A stretch of 64,000 bases of DNA from Limnoperna fortunei (taxonomy: Eukaryota; Mollusca; Bivalvia; Mytilida; Modiolidae), in assembly GCA_944474755.1 (NCBI GenBank), contig OX104115.1:55184648-55248647 (forward strand), in the 5' to 3' direction. Below the pieces are notes generated by a model. That model did not search any database. It had not been told where the DNA came from and worked only from the letters and a program-made list of their open reading frames with translations. Position 1 is the first letter of the stretch; each line of letters opens with the position of its first letter. Both the position numbers and the translations under genes were made by a program. Below are positions 1 to 15,900 of this stretch, one piece after another.

Positions 1-848
1 AGTGATTGCACAAAACTCATTAAACATGTTACCACAAGAAAAAAATGGAACATTAAAATTACAAAGCCATTGCTTACATAAAATTGTCTAACGCAACAAG
101 CAACAAACAAAGAAGCATCCCAAATTCTTCTGAATAAATGAGTGCCATCAGGAAAGGGATAGTATAATATAATTTGCCGTCTATTTTATGGTATAAATGT
201 CTGCAAAATCACCGGCTAGAGCAGAGACTAGTAAGCTATTAACGACTATACATCATTGTTTCGATTTCAGTATAAGGCTAAATACAAAGCAACTAAAGTA
301 TTAGTTTTGACCTTAATCCCTAATTCTTATATAACGTTTTGACATCACATACATAGTAAAAATGATTTATGCGACAAAGATGGCGTGTCTTTAAGGTCTA
401 TTCCTAAAAAAAGATAAATCCCACCGGAATAGTATTGCATTTGATGTACTAGTATTAATTTTATTAATATCTTCACGCGCTCTAATTATCCGTTGCAATA
501 TATTATGTGTTACATAAACGGAACATCCAGATTAAGGTAAGAATGGCGTTGGCTTTTGGGACTTCAATATCCTAATGCACCGTTATTGTCTTATTAGAAA
601 AGATATAATTTTATGGAGGTTGTGGTTTATCATTGTTTTACAAAGGAACAGCGCGGATAAATACTGCGACATTAATGGTATTCTCATTGTAAAACAATGA
701 TAGAACAAGCCTCTTTGAATTATCTTATAAACATTACCAAAACATAAACCATTTCACAATAGGACTTCATTTAAATAAAGAAAGCTAAAATAAAATGATG
801 AAGTAATTGTTTGCAAAATAATGAGAATTATAGAACATGTCTACTTAC
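1..848. other. Non-coding left edge: gene B intron or 3' flank with a degenerate repeat
   Basis: No exon of gene B could be recognised here, although its last visible exon ends in an open reading frame and more exons must follow on the minus strand. The stretch from about 372 to 725 is a diverged copy of the sequence at 22,963-23,400. Both share the ttatccgttgcaatatatt core and, at 590-725, a weak inverted repeat ending in attct/aggag-type arms. It is probably a non-autonomous DNA transposon remnant. Confidence 0.5.
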
Positions 849-993
849 TTGTATCTCGACCACCTATAAAATTTAGCAACTTCTTTTTACGGTAAAAAGG
901 AGATTCCATTTGCATCATTTTTTGTATCTCTTTGCGTCTTTTGACGACGTCGATCACCTCTGGTTTCAGATGTGACAATACACGGGCCTCACC
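849..993 (-). CDS. CNBD2-like: Gene B exon 13 (last exon visible)
   Basis: 145 nt, starting in phase 0 and ending one base into a codon. It starts GEARVLSHLKPEVIDVV, which continues the WIYVIKS strand of exon 12, and it ends in a Lys/Arg-rich stretch (RRKEIQKMMQ, YRKKKLL). The donor reads AA|GTAAGTAG on the minus strand and the acceptor TTTAG|GGTGAG. In gene A the corresponding sequence is fused to the previous exon as one 152-nt exon. Confidence 0.85.
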
Positions 994-3900
994 CTAAACA
1001 GAAAAAAATAACGTTCTATTCTGTCCTGTATTTGACACATTTTTAACTAATTTTTGGAGACCATATGAAATAACATATCCTTAAAGCTTATACAGCATAT
1101 TGTTCTCAATTACCATTGTTTCATCAATCTTTGTCCAACTTGCATTTCATTAAGAACTTTCTATATTTTAACAGACAACGTCCTCCAGTTTTTAGAGACA
1201 AAACAAATATTTTGTTTATGAAGCAATAATTGTTAACTTTACCTTGTAATTAGCTTACATGCATACCAAATATTTTATATTTACATTATAAAACAAAATA
1301 ACAAGCCTTTTATTATTTAAAAAAAAACAATCTGGCTGACAACATGCGAGGTTTTACAATTCCTAATTTCTTTTCCAAATAATAGTGATTCCAAATAGAT
1401 TGTAGCCTCTCAAAAGTACCTACATATGTAATGCGCGATCCAAATATGGTTAACTATTATTATAATATGTTGGACGTACCGACTTGATAACGTATATCCA
1501 TTCAACATCATTACTGTCCTTGACCATCAGTCGTCCATATCTGTTCAAATATATTGTTATTACATTAACAAAGATTTGCAGGCCGTATTGCCTTAGTATG
1601 TGTTTATTTGAATGAACATATACTTTACAGGATATGTTTTATTATATTCAATCTGTATTATTATACTGATATTGATTTAATGGCTATTAACCACCCACAG
1701 GGATAAAATTCTTCATGTTAAAACAGACTTTGCAAGTTAAATTTTATTAATATTAATTTTGTCTATGTTGTGCAGAAAATAGTTTGGTAGTTTTGAACCA
1801 ATACCTAGTATGTCAAATTTTAAATTCCACGATATAGTGTTCAAAATTATTTGTCACTTTACAACTGTAGCGTTTTAATGGATATAAATATATTGCACAT
1901 AAAAAGTTATATTTCATTAGGAAGTAAATCGTTCTACGCTGTTATTAGTCTATCTTCTGAACACGTACTATTTTGAAAAATATTATCTTTTCTGAAAATA
2001 TCTCATAATTTTACTCTATAAATTGTTCTTTAAAATTACTAGTACTTGGGAATGTTGCTTACTTGTATTTCAAAACACTCCATGTTCCTGGATTCTCGGC
2101 TAATTTTTCTAAAGGAAAATGTCGAAGAACTTCATTTTTTCTAGAAAAGTCAATCAGTTTGTATTATTAATACATAAAAATAAATAATAAATAAAGCATA
2201 CATAAAATGAATCTTATATACGATTTGTAGATCAGTTAAATATCAGAACATACATAACAATATACAATGTCTTCTAATATTTATTTATCAATTTTCACTT
2301 AAATTTTATGTTGCGTTCGAGCTTAAATTAATTATCTAAATGTTGTAATCAATATATAAATTTTACCTGCATATATCGAGATTTCTTTCATCATTTGAGT
2401 CTGCTGCCATGTCAAATATATCCATATAATCCTATTCAATGTTGTTAAAGAAAGATTAAATTTTGCAACATCTTGATTATTTAAAAATTGGCAGTCTTAA
2501 TACTACGAAATACAAAATTCAACAATTGAGAACGTGTAGATTCTAAAATCAATTGGAATAAAACGCTGTCATTACAATAGATCCTCGTTTTACTATAAAC
2601 ATTTTGAAAGTACAAAGATTATAGCACCTCTAATCACAGTTTACAGATATGATACCATGAGAAATTTCTAAAACCGTGAGAGAATACTATTAATCCAAAC
2701 ACAAATCTGGAAAATTCGTCAAATGTGACTGAACAAATGCTTACAGATTGATACCGTCTTTGAGGTCGGGAAATTTAATTTAAATATATGTATACCCAGC
2801 AGGTGATATTTACCTGTCAGTGTCGTAACGGAAGTTAGCAAAGTGTATACAACACTTAATAGCCTAAAAAGGCTTCGCATTTAAGCGCAACTTATAGCTT
2901 TAAAAGTAACGTTTCATGTTCATTCGTGATATAACTTCATTAAATAGAGGTTTGTATAATTCACAATTATACTTTAACGTAATTAAATGCTCTTTTCATG
3001 CCTTTAGATCATTACATTACCTTTCAATATATTCTCCTTCAACGATTTAATAGTAACAAATAGAGTACAGAAAAATTATCATATGTGTTTCTCTTTAAAT
3101 CTATAAATTTACGATAATTGATCATAATTACTTTAAAGAAAGATCTCTACGAGATAATGAGCGTACGTATGTTGCCTTACATAAAAAAATAATAAAGACA
3201 ATTTTAAGTTTACATGAAGATAATAACATACGTGACTGTATTTAAGGAAGAAAAATCCGTGAATTTCTTTTTCCAGCACTAATGCCATAGGAATGTAAAA
3301 ATAAAAGTATCCAATTTACAGTAACATATTGACCATTATCTTCTAGATGTAGATTCCATAGCAATTTATCATGATTTCTCAAGTATTTTTTACGTGAAGT
3401 CGACTATATTACATGTACGTCTAACTTGTCTACACTCTTTTAAACTCGATACTGTCTTGAATTGGTTTTATATAAGACATTTCGTTCATCATTTATGGAT
3501 AATAAATTGATTTGTTTGTTTAAAAATTAATCCAATAAATTTCAATGTGTTTTATTGGTAACTTGAGCGTTGATTTAAAAAGTGCGACAATAGAAATATA
3601 TTATGATATAAATACTGAAGTATTACTTGATAAATTCAAAAGTAGTTTAAACTGATAAATGTATTCTAAACTTAAGGTTTATCGCACGTCTTGATATTTT
3701 ACACTACCATAAAAGTCAATTAAATAAATAGAGGAAATAGTTGTGCACTTAAAATTTTGTCATTTTGAATGAAATAATCTATAAAATATACAGAACCATA
3801 AGTCTATTAATACTACGTTTTGACTGCAACACACGCACGTTGTTGTGATTATTGAAATTTGAAAACCTTATGTCACTTTATATTACTACCTTAGGTATAA

Positions 3901-6900
3901 TAGATGTGATATCAATTAGATCTTTGATCTTATTTGATATATTTATTTGTGTCATCATATAATAGTAACTAAGTTATTATAAAGCACAGATTGTTTTTTC
4001 TTTTGTTAAAAGAAAGGAACAGAAAAGATAACTTTGGACATACAACGGGAAGAAAACAAATATAATTACTCACGAATCGGTGCAAAAACAGTAACTCCAC
4101 TTCATGCCTTGTTATGACTGTTGATCTTCTGGCACATCCGCAGATCAAGTCTTCCTCCTTTAAAATTTAAACGACCATATGAACCTTGTTGTAAGCATGT
4201 CGTGGAGGTTAGCAAAACACATTACGCATAAATGTCAGAGCGTTTAAAGAATATTGGTCAACGAAACATCACCAGTGATCTGAACATTAATGAACTGCAT
4301 ATTCTGACAGCTATAGAAATAGAAACTATAGAAAAACAAATACAACAAATAGAAATATATACTATATCTCGAGTATAAAAATAAGAAGACAATAAAACAA
4401 TATATTGCATAACATGAAGTCGGAAAAAATACGTATAACATATTCTAATTTACAAGCTCTTTTTTTTTTGGCTGTGGTCAATTAACATTAATACTTACCC
4501 CGAATTTATCCCCTGGGTGAATTTCTTCTGTATTTCTGCGTCCTTCTGGTTTAGTTATCACTGAAAAATTTGTATCCACAATGCATGCCTTGTTAAGAAG
4601 TGTCCATATTTCAGACCTCACACAAATTTAAATTGCACAATTAAAATGACCGATATTTAAACTTTAATGTTTGTCATTCTTTCAGTTGTATGTGAACATT
4701 TTTTTAAATGAAAGTAAATATATAATTAGGTGATCCGAATAATTGTGTGTTTCATTCTCTTTAAATCTTTTGTTGGTAGGGAATACGGAAATGATCAGAA
4801 GGCAGACGGGACCTTGGAACTTATTTAATACATGTATAAATTAAACTGTTATAAATTATGACATTGCAAATCCCTATATACATGAATTTGTGTTATAACA
4901 AAAATCTTTTTAAACTTCATTTGTCCATACTTTGAATATTAGCTTTCTTATCATCAGGAGACTTGTCATATAAAAATTATATATGTGACAAATGGCTGAA
5001 TAGAATCGATTTAAGTCAGTAATTATTTATTTTGGGTTTATTGTTGTTTGATAGGACGTGTCTGAAAAGATTTGTTGTTTAGAAAACATTCTACTTTGTA
5101 CAACTAAAGAACGTTATATACAAAATTCTATATAATCTTGAACTGTTAAAAGGATACCAAAGTTTACCATAAAAATGAATATGGATGTCTTTTAGTTAAA
5201 ATATAATCAACATTTCTTTTGTATGTTTATGTAATTAATGGTATACATTACAAGGGATATTGTATTAAAAATGAGCAAGTAAGCTAACCATGTATTATCC
5301 AATAAATTAAATGAACTATAATGAAAGTTATAACACTTCAGATACGTGTTTAATATTAAATATTATCATATACTTATAGTAAATAACTTATATTTTTACT
5401 GTATGATAAAAGGAATAAATGGGCAAACATTTTATATTTTACCAGATTGGCAAAGGGGGCTGATATCAAAATGTTATTAACTGCTTCCGAATGTTATTAC
5501 ATGTGTTATCACATGCCTTTCCGTAAACGATCGGAAATTACCGGAATTGTTTACAAATATGACGTCGAACGATAAAGCAGACGACATGCATGATACGAAT
5601 GCATGGAGATGGACAATACTTTGGATTATCTTAAGTCAATGAAAACTTACACACAAATAGAAACGAACCGTGAGTGTTCTGAAAATATTATCTAAATGAT
5701 CGGAAATTACCGGAATTGTTTACAAATATGACGTCGAACGATAAAGCAGACGACATGCATGATACGAATGCATGGAGATGGACAATACTTTGGATTATCT
5801 TAAGTCAATGAAAACTTACACACAAATAGAAACGAACCGTGAGTGTTCTGAAAATATTATCTAAATGACTTTAAAAATAATTCAGGGCACATGAATAGCG
5901 GTACCGGAACGCGATAAGATTTTGATATATTGTCTATTTCATTTTCCCCTGCTGAAGCATATGATAAAAAGACCATTACATGACATTTTTGATATCATAT
6001 GCATTATAAGCCCTCGGTTGATATTGGCACTCGAGCCTGCGGCTCTTGGGCCAATATCAAACCTTGGGCTAATAATGCATATGATATCAAAAATGTCATG
6101 TAATAATCTGATATTATTTAATCTCTATCACTTATTGACTACTGATTGTTTAAAAACGTCATATCATCGCTGTTGAGAATAAACAAATTATACGGTTGGT
6201 TTCCTTATAATTTTAATTACTGAAAACCTTTCACGAGTAATCTTAAGTATAAGGTAACTCATAAAATTTGATAAATTGGCCTATAATATACGTTGATAAT
6301 TGTATATGTTTCTTAGCATAAATTGAACATTTGTTTAGACGGTATTTATAGTCATAAGAGATGTCGTGATAACAAGTGAGGTATTGAGTGCAAGAAATAG
6401 TAGGGCTTCATATTAATAAAACTTAAAAAGTATATTCACGAAGTATTATGACGTCTTGCCAGTTTATTAAGTTTGTTGAAGATTATATTATAGAGATAAC
6501 GTACAGCCAAGACAGTTTGCGTATATAAACTTTGTTTTCTTTTCACTGGCAATGATATATTGTCGCAGAAGAAGCTTATATCTCCTTTCCGAAAATTAAA
6601 CAACACGTAGTATTCAAAAAATAAGTTATGGAGTTGTTAAAATCATTATTTCCATAAATAGAACTTGTGAGTATTGGTATAATCTGTGGAATTTTTTTGA
6701 TTTTTTTTTTCTGATACTGTACGCATACATGTACTACTCTTAGCCTGTCGTAACACAATAAAATTTGAGGATATGTAACTACCATTGTATTTTATTAAAA
6801 AACGAAAAACAAGAAAATTCTTTATTTCTGTTGGTGTAGAGTACAGAACATTATATTCACCACGCAATTTTGCACGCAAGGTTAACGTATGGGACGCAAC

Positions 6901-9900
6901 ATGATTAGAATTTCATGTCTAAAACATAAAAAAAAATCAGGGTTATCTTTGGGTTACACTAACCCCTGTCTTTTTGCAACATACGTCCGCATATTAGATA
7001 ATGTAAACAGCTTTGCATGATTTATGGGGATTTACTGAAATAATGGAAATGGGGAAAATGTTATTCAATAAAACAGTTGATGATTTGTGGTTTCAGTTGA
7101 CATGAGGATTTATCAACTCCAGTGGTTGAAAAATTCTCTAGCAACTTCACTAAAAATCATCAATTTTTAAATTGTTTTATTTGATACTTACAGGTACCGC
7201 TGATATTAAAATATATTCCATCGGGCGCCAGTCCTTCTCTAAGGATAACTCTGTTATGATTGTACCTGGCAATAAGTCAGAAAGAGTTATTCCTCTTTAT
7301 ACGTATTAAATATCTACATCAAAATTAAATGGTGAGACACCAATAATGAATCGATTATCCTGATATTAATACTAGGGGGTGAGGTCGAGCCGAATTGTAG
7401 GCAGGGTGTTTTGAATTATAGTAATATTTACAATCTTTATCTGGTTATATCTATTTCGAAAAATAAAATATTTTGTATATCACAAGACTTTGCAATTATA
7501 TATAGACATTAATTTATAAACAATTTTGAAATTATTTTTTTCGAAATAATAATAATATTGCTTATGCGATGCATATACAACACACACACACATACAAATA
7601 AAGTAAGCGCTACACGTTTTAAGGTATACGGTAACAATTTGATTAAAAAGACATCAGATAGTTCATTTTATTCATGCGAAACGAAAAACAACATTAACAT
7701 AAAATATTTGTCGTTTTCTACGACGACAAACACCTAATTCCGACAAAGGTACGGACAATATTTTACGTAATAAAAACGTAACTTGCCTGTCATAAAATGA
7801 GTGCTGAACAATTTTTCTCTGTACTGCAAATGGATATTCTCTAAATTGTTTGCTCATAGACTTTAGACATTTCACCACCTATTTTCAAGAATATATACAT
7901 AAAGTGAAAGAAACATTTAAATTTAAAAGCTATATGATATATGGCATACATCACTCTCATTAGGAGAGGTCTCGTTGGCCGAGTGGTTTAGGTAGTTCGT
8001 CTTCTATTTATCAAGTGGTCTGTCAACACTGAGATAGCGGGTTCTAGTCTCACTGCAGACAGGTGCTCTCGACTCCAGTCTTAATTAACAAGGATTGCCA
8101 GTTTTCCCACCGCGGGTCGGGGGTTCTCTCCGGGTACTCCGTCTTCCTCCCCCAATAAAAACTGGATGCTATGTTAGCAGAAAAATTGCCGAAAGAGGCT
8201 TTAAACACCATTTTAAACACTCTCATTAGGTTATAATTCCACACATAATTAAGTTCCTGTCTTTTACTCTAGGTAAATTATGCAACCTGAAAAGTTCCGA
8301 AGAACACGTATCGACAACTTTTGCTTTGTAAATACGTTTTAGTACATTTTATTGTCGTACATAACTGAACTGTTTATGATATCAAAAATCGTTTTCAGAT
8401 TGTTGCGCCATTTTCGATTCACGCGTTTTTCTTTTTTGTTTTTTTTTTTTTTTTTTTTTTTTTTTGTTTGTTTGGTTTTTTTTCTTTTGCAGTAAATTGT
8501 AGAACCTTGCTATCAATTTATTGTCGTTTATCAAATGTATAAAAGGGCATAAAAGTAATTTTGTGATCACGACTATTATGTAAAGCTGAACCAAAAATGT
8601 TGGAAGGCTTAATAAAAGAACTATATTTTATTATCACCAAAAACTTTATTTAAAAAATCCAGATAAAGCTATCTACACGAGGGAATTTTAGAATTTGAAA
8701 CATATTCAAATTGTAGGTAGTAAATTAAGACTATTAATATCAATTCTGAAATGTCCATTAGTTCGTGGCAGGTAGCACTTTTGTATTAGAAAATTCAAGA
8801 AAATATGTTGAAAGATAAGTGTTCTTACATTTAAGAACAATTATAAGTTATTTATGAAAAAAAAACTATTCAAATTTCTATCAGTAGCAAGGCAAATCAA
8901 TGTCAATATTCGAGGCCGTCCACGAACTCAGAATATCCACGAAGTTGGGACTTCAACATACTTCTAGAAAAAAATACATCTTACCTCGTCAACTTTGTCC
9001 TGTTTTCTGGTACCCGGTTTTTGTTGCATGATTGCTCTTATTTCGTCCGTAAACATACCCTGAAATAAAACAATACCAGGATGCAAATCAATTTCTACAA
9101 TGGTATTAACCGAGCTAAAATTACGTTAAGCGCCTAAAATAATTAGTCTTATATTGATGTTAGGCTATTTTTATTGAGTCAATGCGTGCTTATTTCAGGT
9201 GAAATTAACAAATGTTTTATTGTTTTGAGTGTAATTTATTTTATTACAATATATCAGCACATAAATCTAAGCAATCATTAATAAATAATTTCATTCTACA
9301 AATAACTTAAATGGCTGACATTCGTATTGTAAATGATACGTTTAGTAAGCCATTTCAACATAAATTAAAATACGATGGTTTTCTTCTGTACTCCGGCTTC
9401 CTCATCCCCCCCCCCCCCTTTCCCTAACCACAGACGCCTTGATATAACTGAAAATTTGCTAAACACGACATTAAACACTGTTCAAACAAACATAAATTAA
9501 AATGTTAATTTTTAGTTTTTAAAAAAAGATGAATTATTAGTGTTAGTCTTAACATTGAATATTTATATATTATCAAGACAGTAGAAAGTTTAATAAACTA
9601 TTGTGTTTATTTGTTTTGTTGGTGTTTTACGCAACTTTTATCCGTCAGCTATATAACGGCGTCCAGAACTCGGTAGCCCCATACCACCAGTCCACCATTG
9701 GCATGAAAACTTGCACTCCTTGACCATAAAGGTTGGAGTCGAGCACTCCTTGCCTGAGGATTGAATTCACTTGGTTCATATATGAACATCTTTTTCCAAA
9801 ATTACAATGACAAAAACCAAGATTTTTTTCGGCGTTTTCTTAAATCCACGTGAAAATTTTATTTTTTCGTAACGTTTTCTATTTGAATTCGGCCTCACAA

Positions 9901-12900
9901 TAACTCGTGTATATATTGTAGGTTATAATTAAACAATGTTTGGGCTTTGTTCCTTTCCATTGTTATTTTTTGCTTTAAGATACCTCAGGTTCAAAAACCC
10001 GTTTGTTCATACCTTTTATATTACTAGTGTTTTATGAAGTAAATATGATTTGATGATAACAATGACTTTCGTAATTTCTTCAAGTGGAGACAAGGGCCGT
10101 AGAATATGGTATTATGTGGCAAAAACGTTTTTGTTATTAAAAATATCTAATAAAAGTGTATTTAGTTGAATTCTCGTGGATTTTGTTAAAGTATTGGTAT
10201 TGGTACGATCCACAGAACGTCCTAGTTCGTCATTGGATGCCCTTTAAGTGTTGTACAATATATATAATAATGTCACTGTCTTTTTAAATCACACGAGTGC
10301 CACTCTTCCTTCCTCTTTATTCATAACTTTGTTACATATTGTCAAACGTATGTTTATAATTTTATTCATGACTGTATATAATTTATGTCTGTTTGTAATG
10401 CAATGTATGTGTTGGTAACAAGCCTTTTGTTGGTTTTAACAAAATAAACAATTCTGTTCTGTTCTCTTTAAGTTTTGCCCTCAAGACAAAGGTTATAATA
10501 CAGAAAAACTGGCCGCGGTCATAGTTGTGACGTTGTCACGTTTACAGCAAATTCTTTAAATTTCTAAATACGTACGTGCATTGCAGCCTGCACAAAAACT
10601 ATCATTCTATAATTTGGCAAAAAAAACTACCCGTAACAAAGCTAAAATAAGACTCGCTAGACTTAAGAATCAATCTCGGTATAATTTCATTAAGTAAAAA
10701 TAAGTTATCTTTCTTTTCAATGTTTTATTTTCTGTCGTTTAGTCTTTCTCATTAATATCTGGACAATTAATATATTTCGAATATTATAATAAAGATTGAT
10801 AAATCTAACAATGTTTAGCACTGTTATTCTAATCTGAATAAACGAGACTTCTAAAATAATAAACGACATATTTGTTTGTCCCTCTTTTAAGTAAGTGTCT
10901 AAATTGGCTTATTGATCTTCTAAAATTATGACTCCAGCTAATATCCTAATTGTTTGCGTTCATAAACTACAGTGAAACTATGTAAAACGTTAATAAAAAT
11001 AATTGCCGAACAAAATGTTGCAAAGACTAACAGAAATCAGCCATGGCATCAATCGATCTATATCATTGTCTAAAAATATTAATGCTGAAGTGGCACTGTG
11101 TAATTAAATACAAATTTCTTTTGTGATTTTAATTATTGATAATATAACTTCCTGGTTGCAAGGTAAGAACGTATCAACAAAATTGATTTGTATTACAGTT
11201 TTAAAGTGCAGTTTCGAATTTCTCTCTTAAATGTGTTTGTTAGTTTCTGAACACCACAATAGTCCAAGATAGAATTTATGCTTCTTAATTAAATATTAAT
11301 TTTCAAGATATAACGAATATGTAATGTAAAGGCAAAAAGTTAAGCTTTGATGATTTAAAGTTGTGTATATTACATAACAATTTATTTTAAAGATATATTT
11401 TACATCCGGGACTCAAAACATATATTCGTAGATGCTTTTTATGTATTTAGTATTAATAATCATAGTTCCTCAAACAACAATCTAAACTGAAAACCTTCAC
11501 CTGCTGTCATTACGTACCTCGGATTGCTTTTGTTGCGTGTAATTACTAAGGTCAAAGGTCAGTTGTACAAATTTACCAGCACCATTTTGAACCAGTCTAA
11601 CGAATTCTCTGCCTTTTTTCTGAGACTGCTGTAAAGTTGTGACGGCTATAAGATTGTCTAGCAGAGCAAACCACGACTCTTGTGCTACTGAGTCTACTAA
11701 CAAACTGAATAACAAAAATTGCAAAAATTATAATCATTTGAATATTTAAGAGTAAATTATTCTTGGCGCTTAATGTGTTTACTTGTATGTATTATTACGC
11801 ATAAGAATTGAGGGGGTGGGGGGTATCAAGGGATTTCATCAACCAGCTCAATCTCACCACACAATGTTTAATTGTATCAAGCCATTGGTGTGGCGGGTTG
11901 AATATGTTCTTTCTGTTGCTGTTATTTTTTAGTTCTTCTTCATATTACGTTCAGCTACTGCAACAGCTTATCAAAAACAATATTGTATAATGTATTTTAA
12001 ACAAAAGCTTGTTTATAATGCGTGTAGAGAAACTAAATTACTGTGTATTATTTATTCATTTGCATTCCACTATTATAGTCGGATATATTCATTATTTCAG
12101 AACTCCATCAGTCCAACAGATCATCATGATTTCAATATTGTACCACAAAGAATAGTGTAATAATTATGTAAATGGAAAATTTAACTAGATAAAAAATCAG
12201 CAGTTGGCAATGTTCAACGTGTAATTTAAACTTAAATACTGTGTGCATAATTCAGAAAGTCGTAATTTGCAATGCAAAGCGAGAGTTAATCTTATTTGTT
12301 TGTAGCGCGAACACTGCAACATGCTATATAAATTTTACAAATATTATTTCAAACAAATACAGCTTAAAGACGAATGCCTCATCAAACGGATCAAGAACTT
12401 GTATAATTCCGGTCGTCTATTGTTGAAAAAGACCTAAATAACATATTTTAACTAGTCATTTCGGATAAAACTTAAAGTATGCGGAAATACTTAAAGCCAT
12501 CACGTTTTACCTTTTGCACACGTGACAGACCTGTATCAGCATCTTGACTGCTCTTGCCAGACGGCGAAATTTTACATATGGCTGAAAAGAGAAAAAGAGA
12601 ACCAATTTATTATGGTTAACACGCATTACATGTTGTTAGATTATAAACATTTATAGGAGATTTAAAACCAAGTTTAATCTTTAATCGAGCACACGCTGCC
12701 GGCAGTTAGACACACATTGGCAACCTAAGTGATCAACAGTCAGTAGTATGACTAACTACATTAATACCTCTGCCACCGATGCCCTCACAAGCACGCAATC
12801 AATTTTGGCATGAATACACATGTTTATTGTTTTACACACGACAACAAAAACGTTGTCTAAACCAAGAACAAAGTTACGCTTTGTTTCCCACGTAGAAAGA

Positions 12901-15900
12901 TTACTGTTTTAATATAAAGACACTAAATCAATGTGTGTTTATATCATGGCGCCCAATTTTTATGTGAAATTGGGCAGCCAGGGACAATTTTATCGAAGAT
13001 GACTTGGGACTACGACATGACCTAACACCTTATTAGGACAAATCTTTTTCCTAAGTCGTGTCACCGAAGAGGTCGCAAGTAAGGACATGTCCTAATTTTT
13101 ATCCTAACTTTAGGACAAACAGAACTACGGGTATTTTTTTAATTTAGGACGGGGATTTTAAAACCTACCATATTCATTTACTTTTGGACGTTATAAAATG
13201 GAACCTACATGAGAATGAATTAGGTCATTGTACGTGGGACATTGATATATTTAGATAATTTACAACTACCCAAAGATATAGTTTTCAATGAAGGGTAAAA
13301 AAAGAGACCCGTTCGGACCGCACATCTGTATAACCCTATATATACCAAGTTACAACCCCTCCCCCGGTAATCAAATTCCAGATTGTGAAAAATCACACTT
13401 GTTTTGTGAAAAGAGTGTTAAAATTTAGGGAAAAAAATTTTAATTGGGGACGGGTGTGCGCAAATATCCGATATTTTATTTCATAGAAAATGTATCCTGT
13501 ATTATTAACTATTATGTTACGCATATTAATAATATAAAAGCAAAAAAAATAATAACCTTAGCATACATGTAACTGTATATTCTTGGTATTAAGATGTTAA
13601 AAGAAGCAGTTTTTATGCAAATATTACTCCGTGTGTGTATTATTTTAATCTGTATAATAGCCTCTCATAAATTTTTTAAAAGTGGCTCTATTGTATATAA
13701 TAAGGTTTTAGACTTTTTATAATTATTTTATTGTGATACATTATGAGGTGAGACTAATAAAGTATTTGTCTTGTCTTGTCTTGTCTTGTCCGAAAAATTC
13801 ATTTATTTGTTGCCTCTGTTAAAACGATTAATAGTTTTTAAAGATGCATTGTAGATGTTTACAAGTCAAGTTTCGTTAAATAAAATTATAAAACCGACTG
13901 AGCGAGTAAAGTAAGAAAAATATTTAAGATTGGTTTATAGTTTTAATTTGGGTTTAAAATCATTCGTGGGAGATTAAACAAAGATTAGACACCGTAGATT
14001 AAAAAATACATTTTCATTATATACTACATTTTCTTTCTTAAGTCTATTTGTTTTATGTCTCAGAAGTAAACATTTTACATAGAGACATGACTATGAAAAC
14101 AAACGAATTATTTCAATCAGATAAATACTGGATTAAATAGAGATATCAGACTACATGTAGTTATAACGCTAGTATTTACTTAGTATATAAGTTTTATTCT
14201 CGTCTAAATTATTATGTTATATAATTGTTCAAACATTCAATCATAATTAAAAAGTATATTATATTTATTCGTCTCTGGCATTGACGATTATTGCATTTAA
14301 ATTCGCCATATGATATGTTTGTTTTGTAAGCTTGAAGGATCCCTAACCAAAATCTTGTTTATTCAAAACAAAATAATTAAAATTATTAAGTATGTGCAAC
14401 TGATGTTTGGTTTAGGTGATAAGATGCTCAAAATATCTTTATAATATTTACTTAAAAGCTTTTTATGAAAAATTTTCTACTCAAACATATTCAGATGTAT
14501 CAAAGAAAAGGACATCATACCAAGACGTGAAATAAACAATCGTAAACCAATATAGAAAAACAGATACGTGACTAAAAACGAAAACAAAAACAGACAACAC
14601 AAAGAACGACTACTGAGAACAAACATACAAAACAAGCGAAAACAGCAACGGTAATCGATTTCACTCAATGAAATGTATTACTGTGATTTAAAAAACAGTT
14701 TCAAATAGAAAAGTATAGTCTGTCTTCTAATTAGAGAGTTGAGTAAAGTTTGAAAATGTGTACTTTAATGGATTAAAACACGATTTTGAAAACTTATTTC
14801 AACTTAAAACGGTATTATGATGTATACTTATATAGATGACTCGATTATAAAAACAAACACCTTAAACTATGTTTCGATGCTTACAATTACATTTTGAAAC
14901 AACAATAATCTCCCCTTTTCATATGTTAATTTTCATATTGTTTTATGTCCTCAGGGATGGTTCATGACTATAACAATGACAGTACATCACATGTATAATG
15001 GATAAAAAGGGTTTGTTTGTAGTTTAACGTTATTTTCAGCAATTTTTATTTTTTATTTTTCCTTTTTGGCGGGAGGGGTGATCCCTGACAATTAAGGGTG
15101 GAGTCGAATACACTCTGCTGCATTAAGGCTTGAAAACTTCGGTGTTTACCGGCCACCTTAACTATCTTAACCAATAAGCCAATAAGGCCTATAGATACGA
15201 AACCATATTTGTGTGTCGTGCAAGATCAACATGAGCTTAAATTAAACATTTTATATGGAATTTCTTTTGTTATTCGTGTGCTTAAAACTAAACATAATGT
15301 ACAGTAATCTACCAATATGCAACAAAATAGAAAATTTGTGTATTAGCAAAACACACTACTCTTTTGTCTTCAATCTTACGTAAAATGACCCGTTTTATTT
15401 TCTAATAAAGGTCAATGATATTCGTCGCCATATTTTGTCTTATTTGTTCAACTCTTAGCTCATTATTTGTTTATCTGTGTCTTTCACTTTTGTATGTTTT
15501 TATTCCCTCTATGAATTTTTAGAACATTCATTAAAAATTATATAAACTTTCATTTGAAAAAGAAAATAAAACTAAACTTGAAGAATTTATAATGGTACAA
15601 ATTGTTAGTAAAGAACAATGAAACAATTTTAATCTGCTCTCTTGAAAGCATAATAAATTGACAATCCGTAATAGACTGAAAAGAGCCATAATAGACGGAC
15701 AAGTTCTTAATGGACAGGGAAAAGTAATAACAGTTCTGCATATCCATATAAGACCGGGTAAAGCCATAAGGGGATGGTAAATCTAAATTGGACTTTGTGA
15801 AGCCACAATGGGCTGGTAAATTTATAATGCTGTGATGATCTGTTAAGGAAATAAAATTCCAACTGGTCAATACAAATTAATATATTGGCTAATCCATATG

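Larger units (their letters stand above)
4561..7191. other. Gene B intron 7 with a tandem duplication and a foldback element
   Basis: This 2.6-kb intron contains the perfect 169-bp tandem duplication at 5529-5866 and the foldback palindrome at about 5978-6105. The rest is AT-rich sequence without recognisable elements. Confidence 0.6.
9060..11517. other. Gene B intron 4 with SINE fragments and a LINE tail
   Basis: This 2.5-kb intron holds two SINE pieces in opposite orientation (9385-9790) and a retroposon 3' end (10,310-10,470). No coding sequence was seen. Confidence 0.6.
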
